Positions 51,270 to 59,928 of a stretch of DNA of 64,000 nucleotides are shown here, piece after piece. Made by a program: the position numbers and the translations under genes. The stretch lies in assembly GCA_964523405.1 (NCBI GenBank), contig CAZGAQ010000014.1:1-64000 (forward strand), given 5' to 3'. Position 1 is the first letter of the stretch. Each line of letters opens with the position of its first letter. Under the pieces are notes generated by a model that saw only the letters and a program-made list of their open reading frames with translations, had not been told where the DNA came from and made no database searches. This stretch comes from CAZGAQ01 sp964523405. Its GTDB lineage: Bacteria > Planctomycetota > Phycisphaerae > UBA1845 > Fen-1342.

Positions 51270-51893
51270 CTACCGGCGCCCGCGCCGGATCAGGACCAGC
51301 CCCGTCAGCGCAGCCAGGATGCCCGCCGGCTCGGGCGTCACGAGGATCCCCACCGCGCTCGCCGGCGCAAAGCTGTCCGCAGCAAATCCGATCGGCGCGC
51401 CGTCCAGTGTCCCACTGGCGTTCCCCGTCGTCGAGTAGGTTAGCGACAGCTGCGTGGTCGCCCCGGGCGTCGCGAGGATCGCCCCCAACGGGCCGGCTTC
51501 GTTGCTCAGCACGGCCGCCGTCGGCGTGACGGTAATGCTCAGGAAGTCGCCCGGTTGCTGACCGAACAGCATCAGCGTCAGCCCCGCATCGGCCGGAAAA
51601 TCAGCCAGATTGCCCTGAAACACGAGCGTCGTGTCGTTCTGCCCCGATACCGCCACAGGCGCGAGAATCATGTCGCCGCCGTGCAGGTCGAGCAGCCCGC
51701 CAGCCTGCGGCCCCGGTGCCCCGGAGACGACACTCCAGGGTGGGGATTGGAACCCGGCGGCGTCGAAACCGTCGCCGAACACCGGCACCGCACCGTCAAA
51801 CGCGATAACGAAGTCGGCTTGGACAACCGTGGCGCTGGCGCTGGCGACACCCAGCACAGCGCAGCAAATAAGGGGGTAAATACGCTTGGTCAT
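51270..51893 (-). CDS. PEP-CTERM domain protein
   Basis: A 207-residue exported protein. The ATG at 51893 has GAGGAG 7 nt upstream and a signal peptide (MTKRIYPLICCAVLGVASASA). The C terminus is a PEP-CTERM sorting signal: TPEPAG, a hydrophobic helix (ILAALTGLVLI) and RRGRR. Exosortase recognises this tag and moves the protein to the surface, often into the exopolysaccharide matrix. The mature part is beta-rich with Thr and Asp (TTLVFQGNLADFPADAGLTL). No exosortase gene is present in this window. Confidence 0.88.
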   Translation of the reverse strand: MTKRIYPLICCAVLGVASASATVVQADFVIAFDGAVPVFGDGFDAAGFQSPPWSVVSGAPGPQAGGLLDLHGGDMILAPVAVSGQNDTTLVFQGNLADFPADAGLTLMLFGQQPGDFLSITVTPTAAVLSNEAGPLGAILATPGATTQLSLTYSTTGNASGTLDGAPIGFAADSFAPASAVGILVTPEPAGILAALTGLVLIRRGRR

Positions 51894-52327
51894 GACTCGC
51901 TCCTCGTGATGAAGACCCATGTGGCGCTCGGTGCGTTCGCACCCGGCGCGCGCACAGCGGCTCGCCTTTTGGCCATCCCGGCCCGGGGATGTGGCCCTTG
52001 AACACCCTGCGGGCGATTCTAGGCCCCTCCGCGTCACAAGTCCACCGCGAATTCGGCCCAGTTGCGCTGGAGTCTTCCACGCGATTGGGCACAAGTCAAG
52101 TCATCCATAAATCTGTATATTTGTACACAATCGCTCCCGGGTCTGCGCCATTCCCAGAGGCCGCCTCTGGTGATGAGCGCCGCACTTCTCGACCATGCCC
52201 AACAAAATTCGCGGAATTTGTGGCCAACACCAGTTTGTCGCGCTACTGTAGTAACGTGCCCAACAACCGGGCACTGGGCCGAAGTCAAAACGCTGTAGCG
52301 CCTCGACAACCAGGAAAGTGTGCTCCG
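51894..52327. other. Divergent intergenic region, about 430 bp
   Basis: It separates the PEP-CTERM gene from the thymidylate kinase gene. It contains an AT-rich block around 52105-52130 (TAAATCTGTATATTTGTACA) likely to hold promoter elements, and a small inverted repeat AAATTC-GCG-GAATTT (52205-52219). No coding sequence is supported. It marks the switch from minus-strand to plus-strand genes in the locus. Confidence 0.45.
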
Positions 52328-53038
52328 ATGCTGCCCAAAGCTCATTTGCGCGGCCGGTTTATCGTATTGGATGGACCGGACGGCTCGGGCAAGACGACCG
52401 TTGTTCGACATCTCGCGGAGCAGCTCCGCGACCGCGGCTGCGGCGTTACCGTCTGCAAGGACCCCGGCGGCACGACGGTCGGCGACCGCATCCGCGGTGT
52501 GCTGCTCAATCACGACCTGCACGGTATGGACGCCGCCTGTGAAACCCTACTCTTCATGGCGTCCCGGGCCCAGCTCGTCGCCGAAGTCGTCCGCCCCGCG
52601 CTGGCCCGCGGCGACATCGTGCTCTGCGACCGCTTTGTCTCCGCCACCTGCGCGTACCAAGTGGCCGCCGGCTTCGATTTTGACGCGATCATCGCCCTCG
52701 CCCGGTACGCCATCGGCACGACCTGGCCGGACCTGACCCTGGTCCTGGACGTGCCCTGCGAAGTCGGCTTCGCGCGCGTCCAACAGCGCGCCCGCGCGCA
52801 GGCCGCCGCCGGGACCGCGGCACCCGCGCTCGATAGCATGGAATCGCGCCCCCGTAGCTTCCACGAAACCGTCCGCCAGCACTTCCTGGGCTTGCCCACG
52901 CGCTACCCTGCGCCGGTCGCCCTGGTCAATGCCTTGCCGCCCGTGGCGCGCATTGTGACCCAAGTGCTGGCGCACGTGGACGCGCTCGCCACGCCGCCCG
53001 CCCGCACTCGGGCGCCGGCGCTCCTCCCGGGCGCGTAG
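52328..53038 (+). CDS. tmk: Thymidylate kinase
   Basis: A 236-residue enzyme that phosphorylates dTMP to dTDP. The P-loop (FIVLDGPDGSGKTT, residues ~11-24), the DPGGTTVGDRIR segment (DRX region), the CDRFVSATCAYQ motif and the LDVPCEVGFARVQQR lid region are all present. It is a complete, likely functional enzyme. Its place at the start of a plus-strand exopolysaccharide group may provide dTDP for nucleotide-sugar synthesis (inference). The start uses a GGAAAG-like site about 11 nt upstream. The last ~20 residues are Pro/Ala-rich. Confidence 0.9.
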   Translation: MLPKAHLRGRFIVLDGPDGSGKTTVVRHLAEQLRDRGCGVTVCKDPGGTTVGDRIRGVLLNHDLHGMDAACETLLFMASRAQLVAEVVRPALARGDIVLCDRFVSATCAYQVAAGFDFDAIIALARYAIGTTWPDLTLVLDVPCEVGFARVQQRARAQAAAGTAAPALDSMESRPRSFHETVRQHFLGLPTRYPAPVALVNALPPVARIVTQVLAHVDALATPPARTRAPALLPGA

Positions 53039-53144
53039 CGATCATGGCGCCCGCACCGCGCGGTGCGACCGACGCCGGACAGCGAACACCGCCGAGCCCG
53101 CGGTACCCCCGCCGGCCACGGCCCGGAAAAGAAACCGGTGTGCG

Positions 53145-54761
53145 ATGTACGAACTTGAACCTCAACATGAGCTGCCCATGCTGGCCCGCGCCACTCCCAA
53201 TCCGGACAGCCTCATCCGTCCCGTCCGACGCGTGCAGCTCTTGTTCCCACCCATGGTGTTTCCCCGTTTCCAGTCGCGCCAGACCGCCCTGTTCCCGCTC
53301 GGGATCGGCTACATCGCCTCCGTCCTGCTGCAACACGACTATGACGTCGCCCTGCTGGACTGCCCCAGCTCTGGCTACGACCAGATCGTCAGTATCGGCA
53401 AAGACCGCGCCGTGTACGGCCTGACGCTGGCCCAGATCCGCGCCCAGCTTGAGCAGTTCCAGCCCGACGCCGTCGGTATCTCCTGCCTGTTCTCCACCCT
53501 GGAGCGGCGGGCGCTCGAGGTCGCGCGCCTCGCCAAGGAGCTCAACCCCAACGTCGTCGTCATCTGCGGCGGCCCACATATCTCCGGCTACTACCGCCGC
53601 GTCATCCAGGATCCGGCCGTCGACTACTGCGTCATCGGCGAGGGCGAACGCACCATCGTCGACCTGCTGGCCGCCCTCAACGCCGGACGCGAGCCGAACG
53701 ACACCGACGGCCTGTGCTACCGTCGCAACGGCCAGGTGCGCGTCTTGCCGCGTACGAACTACATCGAGAATCTCGACGAAGTCCCCTTCCCGGCGCGGCA
53801 ACTGGTGGACCAGGAAACCTATTTCCGCATCGGCAAGACGCAGGGCCTGCGCCTGGACGGCGAGCAGCGCCAGCGCGTCATCCAACTCACTACCTCGCGC
53901 GGCTGCCCGTTCCAATGCTGGTACTGCGCCAAGGGCGTCACCTGGGGCAAGTCCTTCCGCACGCGCACGGCCAAGAACGTGCTCGACGAGATGGAGCACT
54001 GCATCGAGCACTACGGCGCGACGCGCTTCGCGTTCCAGGATGACAATCTCACCGCGGACATGGACCGCGCGGCGGCGATCTTCGACGGTATCGTCGAGCG
54101 CCGGCTCAACATCACCTGGGAGGCGCACAACGGACTGGGCGTGAACTTCCTCAGCCCGGAGCTGCTCGAGAAGATGAAGGCCAGCGGCTGCGTCAGCTTC
54201 ACCATCGCCGTCGAGTCCGCCAACGCCGCGACCTTGCGCCGCGTGCAAAAGCCCAACTACATCCGCCTCGCGCCCCCCATCGTGCGCAAGGCGCACGAGC
54301 TGGGCATGGAAGTCCGGGGCTTCTTCATGATCGGCTTTCCCGGCGAAACCCTGCCCGAGGTGCAGAATACGATTGCCTACGCGCGCAGCCTGAACCTGGC
54401 GGTCGCCGCCTTCGCGATCGTCACTCCCCTGCCAGGTACGCGTCTGTTCAAGGAATGCGTCGAAGACGGCCTGATCGACGAGGCGACGGTCGACTTTGAG
54501 GACCTGAGCTTCGGGGCCTTTGACGTGCAGCTCTCGCAGGTCCCCGTCGAGCAACTCAAGGCGATTCGCAAGATCGAGTGGCTGCGCACCGTCCTGCTCG
54601 ACCCGGACGGCGAGCTGAAAGCCAACGTCGCCCTTGACCCGCGCGATGCACGCGAGGAACTCGAAAACGGCCTGCGGCTCTTCCCGGGAGAACCGGAAGT
54701 GCAGCGGATCTACGAACTGGCCGCACGCCGCTACGGCTGGCAGCTCGCGCTGTCGGCCTGA
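53145..54761 (+). CDS. B12-binding domain radical SAM protein
   Basis: A 538-residue enzyme with a cobalamin-binding domain (residues ~45-190: LFPLGIGYIASVLLQHDYDVALLD; VVVICGGPHISGYYRRVI; VIGEGERTI) followed by the radical SAM core. The cluster motif is CPFQCWYC. The core continues with FQDDNLTADMDRAAAIF, GCVSFTIAVESANAATLRRVQKP and GFFMIGFPGETLPE. Such enzymes methylate unreactive carbons or rearrange substrates. It heads a plus-strand operon containing an SDR, a sugar transferase, a second radical SAM enzyme and a nucleotidyltransferase. The substrate is unknown; a sugar or lipid part of the glycan is plausible. Confidence 0.9.
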   Translation: MYELEPQHELPMLARATPNPDSLIRPVRRVQLLFPPMVFPRFQSRQTALFPLGIGYIASVLLQHDYDVALLDCPSSGYDQIVSIGKDRAVYGLTLAQIRAQLEQFQPDAVGISCLFSTLERRALEVARLAKELNPNVVVICGGPHISGYYRRVIQDPAVDYCVIGEGERTIVDLLAALNAGREPNDTDGLCYRRNGQVRVLPRTNYIENLDEVPFPARQLVDQETYFRIGKTQGLRLDGEQRQRVIQLTTSRGCPFQCWYCAKGVTWGKSFRTRTAKNVLDEMEHCIEHYGATRFAFQDDNLTADMDRAAAIFDGIVERRLNITWEAHNGLGVNFLSPELLEKMKASGCVSFTIAVESANAATLRRVQKPNYIRLAPPIVRKAHELGMEVRGFFMIGFPGETLPEVQNTIAYARSLNLAVAAFAIVTPLPGTRLFKECVEDGLIDEATVDFEDLSFGAFDVQLSQVPVEQLKAIRKIEWLRTVLLDPDGELKANVALDPRDAREELENGLRLFPGEPEVQRIYELAARRYGWQLALSA

Positions 54762-54772
54762 CTGCTGGTCGG

Positions 54773-55597
54773 ATGGAACCCGTGCAAACCCTCTGGCACA
54801 ACAAAGTGGCGGTCGTTACTGGCGCGTCCCGCGGCCTCGGCGCCGCACTGGCCACCGGCCTCGCCCGCCGCGGCCTGCGCGTCGCTCTGCTGGCGCGCTC
54901 GCCCGCGCCGCTCGCGGCCGTCGCCCAACACATCCGCACCGCGGGCGGCACAGCCTGGCCATATCCTGTCGATCTCTCCGACTGGGACGCCGTCGACGCC
55001 GCGTTCGCGGACATCCTCCGACAATGGGACCGCATCGACGTGCTGGTCAACGCCGCCGGGGCAAAGCCGGAAGGCGCGATAGAGGCGGCCACGCGGCCCG
55101 CTGCCCAGTCCGCGCTGGAGGTGAACTACCTCGGCGCGCTGGCGTGCTGCCGGGCCGTGCTGCCCGGCATGCGCCGCCGCGGCAGCGGGCACATTCTGAA
55201 CATCTCGTCCGTACTCGGGAAGCGCGCCACGCCACAGCGCGGGCTGTACGCGGCCAGCAAGGCCGCGCTGAACGCCCTGACCGACGCCCTGCGTCTGGAA
55301 GTCGCCGACACCGGCGTGCACGTGACGCTCGTGTGTCCCGGACGTCTCGCGGACGGCGCGACTGCGCGGCAGCCCTTGGCGCAGTCGGTAGTGACGAGTG
55401 CCGACCGGATTCTGAACTGCCTGGATCGCCCGCGTCGAGAGCTAATCCTGACGCTGGCGGCCCGCGCCCTGGTGTGGGGCGGCGCGCTGGCCCCGGGGTG
55501 GCTGGACCGCATGTTGTTGTGGTGGCGGTACCGCGAGCGCCACCTCGACGAGCCGCGCTCCGTCGACCGCACCACTTGGCCGGAGGAAGCCCGATGA
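54773..55597 (+). CDS. Short-chain dehydrogenase/reductase
   Basis: A 274-residue SDR. The cofactor motif is TGASRGLG and the catalytic set is ISSVLG with YAASK (Ser, Tyr, Lys). A C-terminal extension has a hydrophobic stretch (ILTLAARALVWGGALAPGWLDRMLLWW), which may attach it to the membrane; similar tails occur in SDRs acting on polyprenyl or lipid substrates. It follows the B12 radical SAM gene after 11 bp and overlaps the sugar transferase start by 4 nt. Confidence 0.88.
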   Translation: MEPVQTLWHNKVAVVTGASRGLGAALATGLARRGLRVALLARSPAPLAAVAQHIRTAGGTAWPYPVDLSDWDAVDAAFADILRQWDRIDVLVNAAGAKPEGAIEAATRPAAQSALEVNYLGALACCRAVLPGMRRRGSGHILNISSVLGKRATPQRGLYAASKAALNALTDALRLEVADTGVHVTLVCPGRLADGATARQPLAQSVVTSADRILNCLDRPRRELILTLAARALVWGGALAPGWLDRMLLWWRYRERHLDEPRSVDRTTWPEEAR

Positions 55598-56418
55598 GTC
55601 AGGTGACCGGCGTCAACCCGGAACTGTTGGCGGATTTCCCCGCCCTCCAGGCCCCGGAGCAGGGGGCCACCATCCGCTTGCACTGCCCCGAGCGCACAGC
55701 GCGCTTGGACCGGCTTTTCGTTCGCTATTTCGCCGCGCGCCCGGCACCGACGCTGCGGGTCCGCGTCAATCAGGCCCTCAAACGCCTGCTGGATTTCGCC
55801 TTCGGCGCGCTGGGCGTACTGACCCTCTGGCCCCTCATCCTCGGTGCGGCCCTGGCAACACTCGGCGACACCGGTCTGCCCGTCTTCTACACGCAAACCC
55901 GTCGCATCCAGTTCGGCCGCAAGGCGCGCATCTGGAAAATGCGCACCCTCGTCGTCGGCGCCGATCGCTCGCTCAGCGCGCTCGTGAGCATCAAGCAGAA
56001 CGGCCGCTTCCTCAACATCCAGAAGGACGTCTCCAGTTACACGCGCATCGGCCGCCTGCTGGAGCGCCTCTGGATCGTGGAAGTCCCCCAGTTCTGGTGC
56101 GTCTTGTGGGGTGCGATGTCCGTCGTCGGCAACCGCCCGATCCCGGACTACGTGATTGAGGCGCTCGGGCCGACACCCGACGTGCTCGCGCGTTTCGCCA
56201 GCCCGCAGGGTCTGACCGGTTACGTCCAGATCATCGGACGTGACAACGTGACCGATGCCCAGCGCACGGCCCTCGAGGCCCACTACTCCCGCATCTATGA
56301 GCACGGAAACGTGTTCATCGAGGACCTGCGCATCATCGCGCTGACCGTCCTGGCGTATCTCGGCCTGGGCCGCGAGCGCACGGTCGAAGACTTCCTGAAT
56401 TCCGGTGCCGGCTTATGA
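55594..56418 (+). CDS. Polyprenyl-phosphate sugar-1-phosphate transferase-like protein (divergent PGT)
   Basis: A 274-residue protein of the monotopic phosphoglycosyl transferase family (PglC/WcaJ C-terminal domain), which transfers sugar-1-phosphate to undecaprenyl phosphate to begin each repeat unit. The membrane re-entrant helix starts RVNQALKRLLDFAFGALGVLTLW. The TRRIQFGRKARIWKMRTL, RIGRLLERLW, VPQFWCVLWGAMSVVGNRPIPDY and ASPQGLTGY blocks are in family order. At the catalytic dyad, usually D-E in LDELPQ, the sequence is IVEVPQ: Val162 replaces Asp, Glu163 remains. The usual GDMS is GAMS. Activity is uncertain. GGAGGAAGC precedes the ATG, and the gene overlaps both neighbours by 4 nt. Confidence 0.83.
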   Translation: MSQVTGVNPELLADFPALQAPEQGATIRLHCPERTARLDRLFVRYFAARPAPTLRVRVNQALKRLLDFAFGALGVLTLWPLILGAALATLGDTGLPVFYTQTRRIQFGRKARIWKMRTLVVGADRSLSALVSIKQNGRFLNIQKDVSSYTRIGRLLERLWIVEVPQFWCVLWGAMSVVGNRPIPDYVIEALGPTPDVLARFASPQGLTGYVQIIGRDNVTDAQRTALEAHYSRIYEHGNVFIEDLRIIALTVLAYLGLGRERTVEDFLNSGAGL

Positions 56419-57716
56419 ACCTGCCGATTCTCCCCAACTCGCCCCCTGCCCCGCCCTCGTCCGCGGTGACAAGCCCCGTGGGGCTCGCCCCCCGCGCGCC
56501 CGCGCGCGGCTGGAGCGAGCGTTGGAGCCGCCTGAAGCACCACGTCCGCATTTTGCTGGGCGCGCGGACCCGCGATCAGGCACTCACCGGACCACTCTAC
56601 GTCCAGGTCGGCGTGGCGGATGCCTGCAACTACCGCTGCCAGTTCTGTTGGGACCACCCGTCCTATGTCGAGGACGGCAGCCCCTACCCCGACGATATCG
56701 CGCGCATCTACTATGCCTCCCAGCCCGACCGCTACGACCGTACGCACATGACCTGGGAGATGTTCACCCCGCTCGTGGACGACCTGCACGCCCTTGGCAC
56801 GCGCAAACTCAAGTTCATCGGCCGCGGCGAGTCGTTCCTCAACCGCCGCTTCGTCGATATGGTGCAGTACGCCAAACGCAAGCGCTTCAACTGCACCGTG
56901 ACGACCAATGGCTCGCTGATGAAACGCGAAGACATACGCACACTCGTGCGGGCGGGCCTCAACGAGTTGTTCGTCAGCATCAATGCCGCCAGTCCGACGG
57001 TTTATAACGAGGTCCACCTGGGCACGAAACCCGGCGCATTTGAGAAGGTGACCGCCGCCACCGCCGCCGTGGCCGAGGAGAAGGCGCGCGCCCGTACCCA
57101 TCGCCCGTTCGTCAACGCCAGCTTCGTGATCCAGAAGAACAACTACCACCAGATCCCGGACATGGTGCGGCTGGCGCACGCGGTCGGTGCGCAGCGCGTG
57201 CTCTTCAACTACATCTACGCCTACGAGGGCACACAGTTCCTGGTGCCGACGACCGCGGACAACACCCGCATCGACCGCGAACTGCTGCCGGAAGCCGAAC
57301 GGCTGGCGGCCGAGTACGGCCTGGAAGTCAACGCCAGTCTCTTTCGGGATCGCTTCATCGCCCCGTCGCAATGGAAGGCGATTCACCAGAAAGTCCCGTG
57401 CTACGTGGGCTGGTACTTCGCCATCGTCCTCGCCGACGGCACCGTGAACCCGTGCTGCCAATGCCTGCGGACCGTCGGCTCGCTGAACACGCAGCGCTTC
57501 CGGGACATCTGGTATGGCGCGCTGTATCAGACCTTCCGCGCCGAGGCCAGCGATCTCGTCACCCGGCAGCAGGAAGTCCCCGGCTGCCACTGCTACGACT
57601 GCGGCATGGCCCCGCACAACCTCACGATGCACCGTGTGCTGCACCCACTCTCCGCGGCTGGCAACGGACACGCGCGCTTCGGACTGCGGGATTTGCGGCG
57701 CTTCATTGGACGCTAG
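56415..57716 (+). CDS. Radical SAM/SPASM domain protein
   Basis: A 433-residue enzyme. The radical SAM cluster motif is CNYRCQFC near residue 72. The core follows (FIGRGESFLNRRFVDMV, TVTTNGSLM, LFVSINAASPTVYNEV). A SPASM region holds auxiliary-cluster Cys: PCYVGWYF, NPCCQCLRTVG and CHCYDCGM. SPASM enzymes carry out peptide, sugar or alcohol modifications. Position next to the sugar transferase and B12 enzyme implies action on a glycan, its lipid carrier or an attached group. The ATG overlaps the previous stop. The first ~35 residues are Pro/Ala-rich and variable. Confidence 0.88.
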   Translation: MNLPILPNSPPAPPSSAVTSPVGLAPRAPARGWSERWSRLKHHVRILLGARTRDQALTGPLYVQVGVADACNYRCQFCWDHPSYVEDGSPYPDDIARIYYASQPDRYDRTHMTWEMFTPLVDDLHALGTRKLKFIGRGESFLNRRFVDMVQYAKRKRFNCTVTTNGSLMKREDIRTLVRAGLNELFVSINAASPTVYNEVHLGTKPGAFEKVTAATAAVAEEKARARTHRPFVNASFVIQKNNYHQIPDMVRLAHAVGAQRVLFNYIYAYEGTQFLVPTTADNTRIDRELLPEAERLAAEYGLEVNASLFRDRFIAPSQWKAIHQKVPCYVGWYFAIVLADGTVNPCCQCLRTVGSLNTQRFRDIWYGALYQTFRAEASDLVTRQQEVPGCHCYDCGMAPHNLTMHRVLHPLSAAGNGHARFGLRDLRRFIGR

Positions 57717-57721
57717 GGACG

Positions 57722-57741
57722 GGCCGCGGGAGGCCGCGGCC
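57722..57741 (+). terminator. Hairpin after the radical SAM/SPASM gene
   Basis: GGCCGCGG and CCGCGGCC form a perfect 8-bp stem with a 4-nt loop (GAGG), 5 bp after the stop codon. No T-tract follows. It may attenuate transcription into the nucleotidyltransferase gene. Confidence 0.45.
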
Positions 57742-57872
57742 GCTCCGACATGTACCGTCGGCCCCCCGCGGCCGACGTGGATGGCGGTGACACGCCGAAA
57801 CGCTGGTCTCGCAGGGCCCTGACTGCGAATCCAGAAACGGCACACCGTCTCCGGGAAGCAAGGAGTCCCCAC

Positions 57873-58952
57873 ATGGCCTCGCACACGAGCGGCGAATTCG
57901 AAGGCATCATCCTCGCGGCCGGACGCGGCACGCGCATGGCACCGTTCTCCGAGCGCTACCCCAAGCCGCTCCTGCCCGTCGCCAACAAGCCGCTCATCCA
58001 CCACCAGATCGAATACCTGCGCAGCCTCGGCGTGACCCGCGTGTTCATCGTTATCGGACACCTCGGACACGAGATCGCCCTCGACGTCCGCCGCGGCGAA
58101 GCCCTCGGCGTGCGCGTTGAATACGTCGAACAAGAACGCGCCCACGGCATCGCCCACGCCCTCATGCAGGTGGAAGCGCGTATCACCCGGCCGTTCGTAC
58201 TCATCCTCGGCGACATCTACTTCGAGGTCGACGAGCGCACCAACCCACTCACCAGCATGCAGGCCGAAGGGGCCGCCGGCTTCCTCGCCGTCATGCGCGA
58301 GTCCGACCCGCGGCTGCTCCAGCGCAACTTCGCCGTTCACATGGACGACACCGGCCGCGTCCGGCGCGTCATCGAGAAGCCCCGTTTCCCGAATTCGCCC
58401 TGGAAAGGCTGTGGCATCTACGCGTTCGACGTGTCCTTCTTCGACGCCGTGCGCCGCACGCCGCGCAGCGCCGGCCGCGACGAGTTCGAGCTCACCAGCG
58501 CCGTGCAGATCTTCATTGAGGACGGCGCCCCCGTCATTGCCCGGCCACTCGTACAATGCGACATCAACCTGACGTTCCCCTACGACCTGTTGCAGGCCAA
58601 TCTCCGGCGACTGCGCGGCGCGGACTCCCGCGGCCTGATCGCGCCGGACGCGGAGATCCACCCGGGTGCGCGGTTGAGTCGCTGCATCGTCGGCCCCGGA
58701 GCGCGCATCGCAACGCCGGTATCGCTCCAGAACACGCTGTTGTTCCCCGGCGCCCGCGTCGACGTGACCGAGCCGATCGACCGCGCGGTCATTACCGGTG
58801 AGCAGATTGTCGATTGTCGCTACTGGATCAACGACGACGGACTTCCTTCAGCCAGTGGCGCCCGGACCAATGGGCACGCCGAGAAGCCTGCCGCGCCCAG
58901 CCCCGCCCCCCTGGCCGCAATGCGCGGCGCCGTAACGTGGTCCGGACGCTAG
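57873..58952 (+). CDS. Sugar-1-phosphate nucleotidyltransferase
   Basis: A 359-residue enzyme of the RmlA/GalU/ManC superfamily. It begins GIILAAGRGTRMAPFSERYPKPLLPVANKPLIHHQIEYL (seen in sections), with VEYVEQERAHGIAHALMQ and LILGDIYFEVDE as the metal and nucleotide sites. The C terminus has hexapeptide-like turns (IAPDAEIHPGARLSRCIVGPGARI), a left-handed beta-helix as in GlmU-type proteins. It would activate a sugar-1-phosphate for the locus. AGGAG is 8 nt before the ATG at 57873. Sugar and base cannot be assigned. Confidence 0.88.
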   Translation: MASHTSGEFEGIILAAGRGTRMAPFSERYPKPLLPVANKPLIHHQIEYLRSLGVTRVFIVIGHLGHEIALDVRRGEALGVRVEYVEQERAHGIAHALMQVEARITRPFVLILGDIYFEVDERTNPLTSMQAEGAAGFLAVMRESDPRLLQRNFAVHMDDTGRVRRVIEKPRFPNSPWKGCGIYAFDVSFFDAVRRTPRSAGRDEFELTSAVQIFIEDGAPVIARPLVQCDINLTFPYDLLQANLRRLRGADSRGLIAPDAEIHPGARLSRCIVGPGARIATPVSLQNTLLFPGARVDVTEPIDRAVITGEQIVDCRYWINDDGLPSASGARTNGHAEKPAAPSPAPLAAMRGAVTWSGR

Positions 58953-59070
58953 ACCGGATTCGCAAACGCTCGGTGGCTGCATAGCGCCAGGCCTCCGCCC
59001 GCCCCGCGCGCGGAGAGCCGCCGGGCGAGAAATGCCATCTCCTGCGCAGCGCGCCAGGAGCGAAACCGAT

Positions 59071-59553
59071 CTAGCTGGGCGCGACGGTCTCGCCTGTCGC
59101 CGGCCGCCACACGTACGGAATGCTCGGATCGTCCGCCGCCAGCCGCCGCTCGTCCGGCTGAGCATGATCGTACGGCTCTGACAGAAGGCTGAGCACCACG
59201 GTCTCGTCTCGGCTCACGCCCTGAAAGCCGTGATACACGTACGGCGGAACACGAATCAGTAACGGCTCCTGCTCGCCCGTGAGAAACTCGTCGATCTCGC
59301 GATAGGTCGCTGATTCCGGGCGCGCATCAAACAAGGCCACGCGCGCCAGCCCCCGGATGCCAACCAGCGTGTCCGTCAGCCGCTCGTGACAGTGCCACGC
59401 CTTCACCACCCCCGCATACGCCGTCGCCAGGTGCACCTGCCCAAACCCGGAGAACAACGGCTCATCCCGACGCAGCACCTCCAGCAACCGCCCGCGGCTG
59501 TCGGCCACCATGCGCAACCGCTTCGTCCCAACACCTTCGATCACGCCCAGCAC
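59071..59553 (-). CDS. dTDP-4-dehydrorhamnose 3,5-epimerase-like cupin protein
   Basis: A 160-residue RmlC-like protein. Blocks are VIEGVGTKRLRMVADSRGRLLEVLRRDE, AWHCHERLTDTLVGIRGLARVALFDAR, and RVPPYVYHGFQGVSRDETVVLSLLSEPYDHAQPDE, each seen in sections. The catalytic His in the epimerase family is in an H-x-H-like pair; here WHCHERL takes that place. Many members with this pattern are sugar epimerases or isomerases for exopolysaccharide. The GTG at 59553 has GGAGG 6 nt upstream; a second GTG at 59544 is possible. It converges with the nucleotidyltransferase gene. Confidence 0.8.
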   Translation of the reverse strand: MLGVIEGVGTKRLRMVADSRGRLLEVLRRDEPLFSGFGQVHLATAYAGVVKAWHCHERLTDTLVGIRGLARVALFDARPESATYREIDEFLTGEQEPLLIRVPPYVYHGFQGVSRDETVVLSLLSEPYDHAQPDERRLAADDPSIPYVWRPATGETVAPS

Positions 59554-59928
59554 ACCTCGCCTCCCCCCATGACCCGACAGAAGTATAGGCCCCTGCCCGG
59601 CCCCTCCCCACCGCAACACCGCCAACACCATCCCCCGCGGATCAAGCACCCCCGGCTCGTCGCGGGCCGCCAGGATTCTCGCTCGCACTCCGTCCGCGGG
59701 AGTCCGTTCCCGCGTGCGGGCGCCCCCGCGTATCCCTCTGCGCCTTGAACGCGAGTCTTCCCCGGTGCGGCCCGGCCGCGTGCCAACCCACGTCCTCCGC
59801 GCAACAAGCCCGCTGGCGACAACCCGGCTCCCCTGGCCATCCACTTCTCCCCCTTCGCGCCCGTTGTTTCCGCGCGGTGAACTACCGCTCCAGGATGACC
59901 GGACCGCCGTAACTCGCGGTGCACTTGT
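59554..59928. other. Non-coding gap, about 375 bp
   Basis: It lies between the GNAT stop and the RmlC-like start, both on the minus strand. Frames open here are Arg/Pro-rich with no domain. The promoter of the RmlC-like gene probably lies within it; no clear element was found. Confidence 0.4.

Noticed and set aside
56295..58661. Minus-strand open frame of about 788 codons opposite the radical SAM and nucleotidyltransferase genes
   Set aside because: Both plus-strand genes have complete catalytic motifs and ribosome binding sites; the antisense frame has none.
59039..59060. CTCCTG...CAGGAG inverted repeat between convergent genes as a terminator
   Set aside because: Only 6-bp arms, with a mismatched interior and no T-tract.
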